Shown here one piece after another: positions 43,108 through 51,245 of a DNA stretch of 64,000 nt (positions are counted from its first letter, which is position 1; every line of letters starts with the position of its first letter). Below the pieces are notes generated by a model, which was given only the letters and a program-made list of their open reading frames with translations, made no database searches and had not been told where the DNA came from. Origin of the DNA: Caulobacter segnis (lineage in GTDB: Bacteria > Pseudomonadota > Alphaproteobacteria > Caulobacterales > Caulobacteraceae). The position numbers and the translations under genes were made by a program. The stretch spans positions 1 through 64,000 of the forward strand of contig NZ_JARQWW010000007.1 in assembly GCF_029543125.1 (NCBI RefSeq), in the 5' to 3' direction.

Positions 43108-46100
43108 ATGTCGATCATCTCGACCTACACTCCCGCCGCCATGGCCGCCCTCACGGCGACCGACATCCGGGGGTTGTCGACCACCCAGATGAAGGAGCTG
43201 TCGAAAACGCAGCTCGGAGCGATCAACGTCACCGCCATCGAGGCGATGGCCGACACGCAGATCGCAGCGCTCACCGGAACGCAGATTCAGGGGCTCACCG
43301 CAGCCCAGATCCCGCTGCTGGCCAGCACCATCACCTTCTCGAGCGACCAGCTCTCGGCCTTCAGCACGACCCAGATGGGCGCGCTGACCACGACCCAGGC
43401 CGGGGCGATGGACGTCACGGACCTCGACGGCCTGAACGCCGCGCAGATCGGCGCGCTCTCGGCCACCAACTTCTCGGCGCTCGACGCCACGGAGATCTCC
43501 AGCCTCACGACCACGCAGGTCAAGGGGCTCTCGACGTCTCAGCTGCAGGCTCTGTCGACCACGGACATGGGCGAGTTCAGCGCCGATCAGCTCGGCGTGT
43601 TGAATGCGACGCAGCTTAAGGCGGTTTCCGGCACGAATCTGTCGGCGCTCAGCGCCACGCAGGTCAGCGGGCTGCAAACCTCGCAGCTCAAGGCGCTGTC
43701 CAACAGCCAGATGAGCGCCCTGTCCAGCACCGACGTGGGCGAGTTCAGCGGCGCTCAGGTGGCGGCGCTGACTAACGCTCAGCTCAATGCCTTGTCGTCC
43801 ACGGCCATGGCTGGCTTGAATCAGACGCAGATTCAGTCGCTGACCGCCGCCCAGGTCGGCGGCCTGTCGAACACCAACCTGTCGGCGCTCACCAGCACCC
43901 AGGTCGGTTTCCTTGACGGCACTCAGATCAAAGGCATCACGGTCGGTCAGCTGAAGGCGCTGAGCGCCACGGACTTCGGCGAGTTCTCGACGACCCAGGT
44001 CTCCAGCTTCACCGCCGCCCAGATCGGCACGCTGTCGTCGACCGCGTTTTCTGGTCTGAGCTCGACGGTTGTCGGGGCGCTGAGCGAAACCCAGCTGAAG
44101 GGCGTCACCGCCACGCAGCTCAAGGGCCTGTCGACCACCGACATGGGCGAGTTCAGCACGACGCAGCTCGCGTCGATGAGCGCCGCCCAGCTGGGCGCCT
44201 TCAGCGCCACCAACCTTTCTGCGCTGTCCTCGACCCAGATCGGCTCCCTGACCGCGACGCAGCTCAAGGGCGTCACCGCTTCGCAGATGAAGGGGTTGTC
44301 GGCCACTGACGTGGGTGAGTTCAGCACCACTCAGATCGGCCTGATGACGGCGGGGCAGCTGAACGGTCTGACCGCCGAGGCGTTCGCCTCGCTGAGCAGC
44401 ACGCAAGTCAGCGCGATCTCGGCGACGGCGCTGAAGACGATCAGCGCGACGCAGATGAAGGGGCTGTCGAGCACCGACGTCGGTGAGTTCACCAGCACTC
44501 AGATCGGCTCCCTGAGCGCGGCGCAGCTGAACGCCTTCACTACCGGCGCGGTTTCGGGCCTGTCCCAGACCCAGATTCAAGGGCTGAAGGCCAGCCAGCT
44601 CGGCGGCCTGTCCGCCGCCAATCTGTCAGCGCTGAGCAGCACCCAGGTCGGGTTCCTGGACGCGACGCAGGTCAAGGGCCTTACGGTGGCTCAGATCAAG
44701 GGTCTGAACACCACGGATGCAGCCGAACTGTCGGTGACCCAGGTCGCCTCCATGGGGGCCTCTCAGCTGGGCGCGCTCTCGGTGACGGCTTTCAGCGCGC
44801 TGGGCGCGACCGTTTTCGATACGCTCACCTCCACCCAGTTCGCCGGCGTCACCGCCGCGCAGATCAAGGCGCTGTCGACCACCGACATCAGCGAGCTTCA
44901 CCACACTCAAATCAACGCCATGAGCGCGGCGCAGATCGGCGCGCTGTCCACGGACGCCATGGATAAGCTGCTCGAGCTTCACAACGTGGAGGGGTGGTCG
45001 GCCACTCAGCTGAAAGGCTTGGTGGCCACTCAGATGAAGGGGCTGAGCCAGACCGGCATCTCCAAGTTCAACAGCACGCAGATCGGCTCTCTGAGCGGCC
45101 TGCAGCTCAATGCTTTGAACTCCACCGCCTTCTCCAGCCTCAGCAGCACGCAAGTCGGCGCGATTTCAGCGACGGCGCTGAAGACGATCAGCGCCACGCA
45201 GCTGAAGGGCCTCTCGAGCACCGATGTCGGTGAGTTCACCAGCACCCAGATCGGTTCGCTGACGTCCGCGCAACTGAGCGCCTTCACCACCGGCGCGGTG
45301 TCGGGCCTGTCGCAGACCCAGATCCAGTCGCTGACGGCAAGCCAGCTGAAAGGTTTGTCCAACGCCAACCTGTCGGCGCTGAGCAGCACCCAGGTCGGCT
45401 ATCTGAGCACCACGCAATTCCAGGGCCTGACCGCGGGCCAGGTTAAGAGCCTGAACAGCACGGACCTGGGCGAGTTCACAACCACCCAGCTCTCCAGCAT
45501 GTCGGCGGGCCAGCTTGGCGCCCTGTCTGCAACCGCCTTCTCGGGCCTGAGCTCGACGGTCGTCGGCGCCCTGAACGAGACCCAGCTGAAAGGCGTCACC
45601 ACCGCGCAGCTGCAGGCGCTGTCGACCACCGACATGGGTGAGTTCACCACCACCCAGCTGGGGTCGCTGACCAAGGCGCAACTGGCCGGCCTCACCGCCA
45701 CCAACCTGTCGGCGCTGTCCTCTACCCAGTTCGGCTCGCTCTCGGCTGATCAGGTCAAGAACCTGACCGCCGTCCAAATGAAGGGGCTGTCGACCACCGA
45801 CGTGGGCGAATTCAGCACCACCCAGATCGGCGCGATGTCGGCGGCTCAGCTGAATGGCCTGAGCAGCGAAGCCTTTGCGGCGCTGACGAGCACGCAAGTC
45901 GGCGCGATCTCATCGACTGCGCTGAAGGCGATCAGCGCCACGCAGCTGAAGGGCCTGTCGAGCACCGATGTTGGTGAGTTCACCAGCACCCAGATCGGTT
46001 CGATGACCGCGTCGCAACTGAGCGCCTTCACGACCGGCGCGGTTTCGGGGCTGTCGCAGACCCAGATTGAATCCCTGACCGCCAGCCAGCTCGGCGGCCT

Positions 46101-49035
46101 GTCAAACGCCAATCTATCGGCGCTGAGCAGCACTCAGATTGGTCATCTGAGCACGACCCAGTTCAAGGGCCTGACCGCGGGCCAGGTTAAGAGCCTGAAC
46201 AGCACGGACCTGGGCGAGTTCACAACCACCCAGCTCTCCAGCATGTCGGCGGGCCAGCTTGGCGCCCTGTCTGCAACCGCCTTCTCGGGCCTGAGCTCGA
46301 CGGTTGTCGGTTCGCTGGATGAGACCCAGCTGAAGGGCATCACCAACGCGCAGCTGCAGGCGCTGTCGACCACCGACGTCGGCGAGTTCACCAGCACCCA
46401 GATCCAGGCGCTGAGCACTGCGCAGCTGGGCGCGCTTTCCTCCACCAACCTGTCGGCGCTGTCCTCGACCCAGTTCGGCGCGCTGAGCGCAGCCCAGATG
46501 AAGGGCGTCACCGCCTCGCAGCTGAAGGGCTTGAGCACCACCGACATGGCGGCGTTCACCACGACGCAGATCAGCGCGCTGAGCACCTCTCAGTTGGCCG
46601 GGATCTCGCCGGAGAACCTGTCCGCTCTCGACGCCACTCAGTTCGGGGCGTTGACGACCGCGCAGGTCAAGACGCTTTCGACCACTCAGCTGAAGGGCCT
46701 GAACGCCACCGACATCGGTGAGTTCACCTCGACCCAGATCGGATCGCTGACCGCGCCGCAGCTCGGAGCGCTCTCCAGCCTCGAAAACCTGGACGCAACC
46801 GACCTCGACGGCCTGACCTCGGCTCACTTGGCCGCATTGTCCAGCACGGCCCTGGCCGGTCTGAGCAGCACGCAGGTGCGTTCGCTGGAAACGACGCAGC
46901 TGGCCGGGCTGACCGCGGGTCAACTGACCCAGCTCAGCGGGACGGACTTCGACGACTTCTCGACCACGCAAGTCTCCGCCTTCAGCGGGGCGCAACTGGG
47001 CGCGCTGTCGGCTGACAACTTCGCCAAGCTGACCTCCACGCAGCTGGGTTCGCTCAGCGCTGACCAGGTCAAGGGCCTGACCGCAACGCAAATCAGCAGC
47101 CTGGACGCCGCTGATCTGGGCGCGCTGCAATCGACCCAACTCGGCGCTCTGAGCACCACCCAGCTGGTTGCGATGGGCACGGGCTTCTCGACGCTGAACA
47201 GCACTCAGGTCGGCGCCCTGTCGGCGGCGCAGGTCAAGGCACTGACCACCACGCAGGTCGCCAACTTCTCCACCACCGACATCAGTGAGTTGAGCTCGAC
47301 CCATATCGGCGCTCTGACGACCGTTCAGCTCGGCGTCGTGTCGTCGACCAACCTGTCGGCGCTCAACGCCACCCAGTTCAGCGGCCTGACGCCCGGCCAA
47401 CTGAAGGGGCTCACGACCACTCAGCTCAGCGGTCTCGACGCCACCGACATCGGCGAATTCACCGCCACGCAGCTTAGCGCCCTGTCCGCTGCGCAACTCG
47501 GTGCGCTCTCTTCGGTGAGCTCGCTGGATGCGACTGACCTGGATGGCCTGACGGGTTCGCAACTGGCCGGTCTGTCGACCACCAACCTGACGGCGCTGAC
47601 CAGCACGCAGATCCAGTCCCTGGATGGCGCGCAGCTGCGCGGCCTCACGGCCAACCAGCTGAAATCGCTGAGCACCACCGACATGGCGGAGTTCACGGCG
47701 ACGCAAATCGCCGAGTTCACCGGCACGCAGCTTGGCGCCCTGAGCACCGAGGCCTTCTCGGCGATCGGTTCGACGGCGATCCGCATGCTGGACGCCACGC
47801 AGATGAAGGGGGTCACGACCACGCAATTCGCCAATCTGTCGACCACCGACATCGGCGAATTCGGCGCGACCCAGCTGTCGGCCCTGACGGCCGGCCAGGT
47901 CGCGGCCCTCAGCACCACCAACGTCTCGGCCCTGACCTCGACCCAGGTCAGCGCGCTTGGAACCGCACAGGTCCAGGGGCTGAGCCAGACCCAGATCGGC
48001 GCGCTTTCGACCACCGACATGGGCAAATTCAGCGCCACGCAGATCGCGTCGCTGACCTCCGGCCAGTTTGGCGCGCTGAGCGCTGAGAACGTGGGCGCTC
48101 TGTCGACCACGCATCTGGATGCTCTCTCGGCGGCCCAGATTGGCGGTCTGTCGACCACCAGCTTCTCGGCTCTGAGCAGCACTCAGGTCCGCTCGCTGGA
48201 TGAAACCCAGATCGCTGGTCTGAGCGCCTCGCAACTGGGCGACAGCCTGAGCACGACGGACTTCGCGGACTTCACCGCCACCCAGATCCGCCAGCTTTCG
48301 GCGGCTCAGATCGGCCAGCTGTCGACCACCAACCTGAAGGGCATGGACTCCACGCTCTTCGGCAGCCTGTCGACCACCCAGGTCCAGGGCCTGACGACCA
48401 GCCAGCTTTCGAGCCTGAGCACCACCGACATGGGCGAGTTCTCGACGGCGCAGCTGTCGGCGCTCACGACCAGCCAGCTGAAGGGCCTGACGGCCGCCAA
48501 TCTCTCGGCTCTTGACCGGACGCAGTTCCAGTCGCTGAGCTCGACCCAGGTCGGTTCGCTCAGCACGCTGCAGATCACGGGCTTGAGCTCCACGGATGTG
48601 GGCGACCTGTCCACGACCCAGCTCGGCGCTCTGTCTGCGGCGCAAATTGGCAATCTGAACGCCGAGGGTGTCTCCGGTCTGAACTCCACCCAGATCGGCG
48701 CCCTGACCTCGACCCAGACGGCTGGTCTCAAGCAGTCGCAACTGGCGGCGCTGAGCGTCACGGACTTCCGTGAGTTCGACGCCACCCAGGTCGCTTCGCT
48801 CACCAACAGCGCCCTGAGCGGTCTGTCCTCGACGGCGGTGGGCGCCTTCAGCACCACCGACATCGACAAGCTGACGGCGACCCAGATCCCGGGTCTCACC
48901 CAGGCTCAGATCGAGGCGCTGACCACCACCAACATCGCCTCGATGTCTGCGGAGCAGGTGAACGCCTTCAACGTGACGCAGGTGAACACCTGGATGACCG
49001 CGGAGCAGCGCTCGGCGGCTCTGAGCGCCGGCTGA
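43108..49035 (+). CDS. giant octapeptide-repeat protein, Ser/Thr-rich, 1975 residues
   Basis: The ATG at 43108 has a good AGGAAA site. Apart from about 15 residues at each end, the whole protein is some 240 tandem octads of the form [ST]-x-[TA]-[QND]-[ILVMF]-x-x-[LF], for example STTQIGAL. Acidic punctuation octads (xxTDxGEF) split the array into blocks of 7 or 10. I see no cysteine and almost no proline; one sampled 56-residue block has 16 Ser/Thr. The S/T-x-x-Q/D start of each octad resembles a helix N-capping box, so a stack of one-turn helices is as plausible as a beta-solenoid. There is no N-terminal signal peptide and no secretion gene nearby, so export is unknown. A surface, adhesive or structural role is inferred. 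The genes downstream are glycosyltransferases. Confidence 0.9.
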   Translation: MSIISTYTPAAMAALTATDIRGLSTTQMKELSKTQLGAINVTAIEAMADTQIAALTGTQIQGLTAAQIPLLASTITFSSDQLSAFSTTQMGALTTTQAGAMDVTDLDGLNAAQIGALSATNFSALDATEISSLTTTQVKGLSTSQLQALSTTDMGEFSADQLGVLNATQLKAVSGTNLSALSATQVSGLQTSQLKALSNSQMSALSSTDVGEFSGAQVAALTNAQLNALSSTAMAGLNQTQIQSLTAAQVGGLSNTNLSALTSTQVGFLDGTQIKGITVGQLKALSATDFGEFSTTQVSSFTAAQIGTLSSTAFSGLSSTVVGALSETQLKGVTATQLKGLSTTDMGEFSTTQLASMSAAQLGAFSATNLSALSSTQIGSLTATQLKGVTASQMKGLSATDVGEFSTTQIGLMTAGQLNGLTAEAFASLSSTQVSAISATALKTISATQMKGLSSTDVGEFTSTQIGSLSAAQLNAFTTGAVSGLSQTQIQGLKASQLGGLSAANLSALSSTQVGFLDATQVKGLTVAQIKGLNTTDAAELSVTQVASMGASQLGALSVTAFSALGATVFDTLTSTQFAGVTAAQIKALSTTDISELHHTQINAMSAAQIGALSTDAMDKLLELHNVEGWSATQLKGLVATQMKGLSQTGISKFNSTQIGSLSGLQLNALNSTAFSSLSSTQVGAISATALKTISATQLKGLSSTDVGEFTSTQIGSLTSAQLSAFTTGAVSGLSQTQIQSLTASQLKGLSNANLSALSSTQVGYLSTTQFQGLTAGQVKSLNSTDLGEFTTTQLSSMSAGQLGALSATAFSGLSSTVVGALNETQLKGVTTAQLQALSTTDMGEFTTTQLGSLTKAQLAGLTATNLSALSSTQFGSLSADQVKNLTAVQMKGLSTTDVGEFSTTQIGAMSAAQLNGLSSEAFAALTSTQVGAISSTALKAISATQLKGLSSTDVGEFTSTQIGSMTASQLSAFTTGAVSGLSQTQIESLTASQLGGLSNANLSALSSTQIGHLSTTQFKGLTAGQVKSLNSTDLGEFTTTQLSSMSAGQLGALSATAFSGLSSTVVGSLDETQLKGITNAQLQALSTTDVGEFTSTQIQALSTAQLGALSSTNLSALSSTQFGALSAAQMKGVTASQLKGLSTTDMAAFTTTQISALSTSQLAGISPENLSALDATQFGALTTAQVKTLSTTQLKGLNATDIGEFTSTQIGSLTAPQLGALSSLENLDATDLDGLTSAHLAALSSTALAGLSSTQVRSLETTQLAGLTAGQLTQLSGTDFDDFSTTQVSAFSGAQLGALSADNFAKLTSTQLGSLSADQVKGLTATQISSLDAADLGALQSTQLGALSTTQLVAMGTGFSTLNSTQVGALSAAQVKALTTTQVANFSTTDISELSSTHIGALTTVQLGVVSSTNLSALNATQFSGLTPGQLKGLTTTQLSGLDATDIGEFTATQLSALSAAQLGALSSVSSLDATDLDGLTGSQLAGLSTTNLTALTSTQIQSLDGAQLRGLTANQLKSLSTTDMAEFTATQIAEFTGTQLGALSTEAFSAIGSTAIRMLDATQMKGVTTTQFANLSTTDIGEFGATQLSALTAGQVAALSTTNVSALTSTQVSALGTAQVQGLSQTQIGALSTTDMGKFSATQIASLTSGQFGALSAENVGALSTTHLDALSAAQIGGLSTTSFSALSSTQVRSLDETQIAGLSASQLGDSLSTTDFADFTATQIRQLSAAQIGQLSTTNLKGMDSTLFGSLSTTQVQGLTTSQLSSLSTTDMGEFSTAQLSALTTSQLKGLTAANLSALDRTQFQSLSSTQVGSLSTLQITGLSSTDVGDLSTTQLGALSAAQIGNLNAEGVSGLNSTQIGALTSTQTAGLKQSQLAALSVTDFREFDATQVASLTNSALSGLSSTAVGAFSTTDIDKLTATQIPGLTQAQIEALTTTNIASMSAEQVNAFNVTQVNTWMTAEQRSAALSAG
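43723..47436 (+). repeat. five tandem ~744-bp super-repeats (31 octads each)
   Basis: Punctuation octads lie at 43723, 44467, 45214, 45958, 46702 and 47437. The spacings are 744, 747, 744, 744 and 735 bp; the +3 and -9 are explained by one 9-residue, one 6-residue and one 7-residue octad. Each unit has the inner order 10-7-7-7 octads. A further partial unit (10-7-7, 570 bp) and another full unit (747 bp) run to 48754. The stretch from 45422 is nearly identical to that from 46166, exactly 744 bp away, over more than 140 bp. Confidence 0.92.
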
Positions 49036-49063
49036 TAGACTAAGAGACTGCAATGGGAATGAG

Positions 49064-49092
49064 GGGCCGGGCGCGAAAGCGTCCGGCCCTTT
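49064..49092 (+). terminator. terminator of the giant repeat gene
   Basis: An 11-bp GC-rich stem (49064-49074 with 49079-49089, one G-T pair) is closed by a GAAA tetraloop and followed by TTTCT. It starts 29 nt after the stop codon and separates the repeat gene from the glycosyltransferase pair. Confidence 0.85.
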
Positions 49093-49211
49093 CTCCATCA
49101 AGTTGCGCTTGATCGAATCGAGCAACCAGCTTGCACTCGCGCTGAGATTCTCCGCGCGCGCGATGCGGGCGGGGACTTGTTGCGGATCCCCGGGGCGTCC
49201 TCGAAAGCGTT

Positions 49212-51245
49212 ATGTCCGAGAAGATTTTTGTCGCGGCGGTGCAAGCGGTCACCAGCCGAGCCATGTCCATAGCCGAAGTCATCGGGCACGCGGGCGCGCT
49301 GACCAGCGCCGGCTCGGTGCCCATGGCGGAGCAACTGTACCGGATCTGGATCGCCTTCAATCCTGACGATCCGCACGCCTACGTAGCCTATTTCAACAAC
49401 TCGGTCCTGCAGCAGCAGATCGGGGATGTGCCTGGCGCCGCGGTGTCTCTGCGCAAGTCGATCGAGATCAATCCTGATTTCCTGCCCGGCTACATCAACC
49501 TCGGCAGCGTCCTGGAGCGGCAGGGGGCGGTGAATGAAGCCGTGACCTTCTGGCAGGCCGCCATTGACCGGCCCGTGCAGCTGAACGGCCAGACCCTCGA
49601 CTACAAGATCAACGCCCTCAAGCAGCTCGGCAGAGCCATCGGCGAGCACGGCCTCGACATGGACGGCGAGGCGGTGCTTCGTCAGGCGCTCGACCTCAAC
49701 CCCGATCTGCATGACGTCCAGGAGCAATACACCGCGCGCCGCCTCAGCGGCTGCAAATGGCCGGTCGTCACGCCTTGGGAGAAGTTTGATCGCCAGAAGC
49801 TGGTCGGCGGCATCCACCCGCTGTCCCTGGCGGCCTATACGGATGACCCTCTTCTGCAACTGGCGTCGGCGGTGCAGTACTCGATCCGGGCCACGGACGA
49901 GACGTTCGATCTGGCGCGTTTCGACCGTCGTGACGCACCGATCGACCTGACCGACCGCCGCATCCGGGTCGGCTATGTCTCCTCCGACCTGCGGGACCAC
50001 GCCATCGGCTATCTGATGTCGGAGATGTTCGAGCTGCACGACCGCAGCAAGGTCGAGGTCTTCGCCTATTATTGCGGCCCGGCCGAAAGCCCGATCAGCC
50101 CGCGCATCCACGCGGCGGTCGAGCATTGGGTCGACATCCGGGGCATGACCGACGACGAGGCCGCCTTGCGCATCGGCGCCGACGGCATCGACATCCTGGT
50201 GGATGTGAACGGACACACGCGCGACAGCCGAACCGGCATCTTCGCCCGCCGTGCCGCGCCGATCCAGGTGAACTGGCTGGGTTTCCCCAGCACCATGGGC
50301 TCGCCCTACCACCAGTACATCATCGCCGACGAGTGGATCATCCCGCCGGAATTCGAGATCTACTACTCGGAGAAGGTGCTCCGCCTGCCTTGCTACCAAG
50401 CCAACGACCGCAAGCGCGTGGTCGCGCCGGAGCCGCCGAGCCGCCGCGACGCCGGTCTGCCGGATGACGGCTTCGTCTTCTGCTGCTTCAACGGCTCCCA
50501 GAAGATCACCGCCTTCACCTTCGCCCGTTGGATGGAGATCCTGAAACAGGTTCCGGGCTCCGTGCTCTGGCTGCTGGACCATCACGAGACCACCAACGCG
50601 CGGCTGCGTCAGCACGCGGCGGACGCCGGCATAGAGCCTGAGCGCCTCGTCTTCGCGCCAAAGCAGTACAACCCTTTCCACCTGGCGCGTTACGTGCTGG
50701 CGGACCTGTTCCTCGACACAGTACCGTATGGCGCGCACACCACGGCGTCCGACGCGCTTTGGATGGGCGTGCCGGTCCTGACCCTGGCGGGCCGCAGCTT
50801 CGCCTCGCGCGTCTGCGGCAGTCTGGTCCGTGCGGCCGGTGTGGAGGAGCTCATCTGCACCACGCCGCAGCAGTACGTGGACCGTGCGATCGAGCTGGCC
50901 AATGATCCGGCGCAACTGGCGGGGTATCGTGAGCGGCTGAAGGCCAATCGCGACACCTGCATGCTGTTCGACATGGATCGGCTGGTCCTGAGCCTCGAAG
51001 ACCTCTACGCGCAGATGTGCGCGGACCATCAGGCGGGGCAGGTCTTCAAGCCTGACCTGACCAACCTTGAACAGTATCTGGCCGTGGGGCTCGGTTTCGA
51101 TCATGAAGCGACCGAGATGCTGACTGTGGAGGACTACAACGGCCTCTACCGCTCCAAACTCGCCGAGAGACATCGCCTGCGTCCGCTCCATGCCGACAGC
51201 CGGCTCTGGACCGCCGAAGATGTCGAAGCGGCGGATCGCCGATGA
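49212..51245 (+). CDS. GT41-family (OGT/HMW1C/SPINDLY-like) TPR glycosyltransferase
   Basis: The protein has 677 residues. The N-terminus (about 1-180) has TPR-like helical repeats (AVSLRKSIEINPDFLPGYINLGSVLERQG; AEQLYRIWIAFNPDDPHAYV). The GT-B catalytic part has RRIRVGYVSSDLRDHAIGYL with His263, DILVDVNGHTRDSRTG, PIQVNWLGFPSTMGSPYHQYIIAD, the UDP-binding Lys431 in CCFNGSQKITAF, and DTVPYGAHTTASDALWMGVPVLT from Asp502. These are the GT41 motifs. The family transfers GlcNAc or hexose from UDP-sugar to Ser/Thr or Asn in the cytoplasm. The Ser/Thr-rich giant protein next door is the obvious candidate acceptor, by analogy with HMW1A/HMW1C. Translation is coupled to the next gene (ATGA). Confidence 0.9.
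   Translation: MSEKIFVAAVQAVTSRAMSIAEVIGHAGALTSAGSVPMAEQLYRIWIAFNPDDPHAYVAYFNNSVLQQQIGDVPGAAVSLRKSIEINPDFLPGYINLGSVLERQGAVNEAVTFWQAAIDRPVQLNGQTLDYKINALKQLGRAIGEHGLDMDGEAVLRQALDLNPDLHDVQEQYTARRLSGCKWPVVTPWEKFDRQKLVGGIHPLSLAAYTDDPLLQLASAVQYSIRATDETFDLARFDRRDAPIDLTDRRIRVGYVSSDLRDHAIGYLMSEMFELHDRSKVEVFAYYCGPAESPISPRIHAAVEHWVDIRGMTDDEAALRIGADGIDILVDVNGHTRDSRTGIFARRAAPIQVNWLGFPSTMGSPYHQYIIADEWIIPPEFEIYYSEKVLRLPCYQANDRKRVVAPEPPSRRDAGLPDDGFVFCCFNGSQKITAFTFARWMEILKQVPGSVLWLLDHHETTNARLRQHAADAGIEPERLVFAPKQYNPFHLARYVLADLFLDTVPYGAHTTASDALWMGVPVLTLAGRSFASRVCGSLVRAAGVEELICTTPQQYVDRAIELANDPAQLAGYRERLKANRDTCMLFDMDRLVLSLEDLYAQMCADHQAGQVFKPDLTNLEQYLAVGLGFDHEATEMLTVEDYNGLYRSKLAERHRLRPLHADSRLWTAEDVEAADRR

Noticed and set aside
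43108..49035. CRISPR-like or minisatellite array of 24-bp units
   Set aside because: The units are coding, vary at synonymous positions and have no constant spacer/repeat pattern.
46114..49125. 1003-codon antisense frame over the repeat gene
   Set aside because: The 24-bp repeat unit keeps all frames free of stops for long stretches. The plus frame has a ribosome site, regular octads and a terminator; the antisense one is Arg/Gly-rich and structureless.
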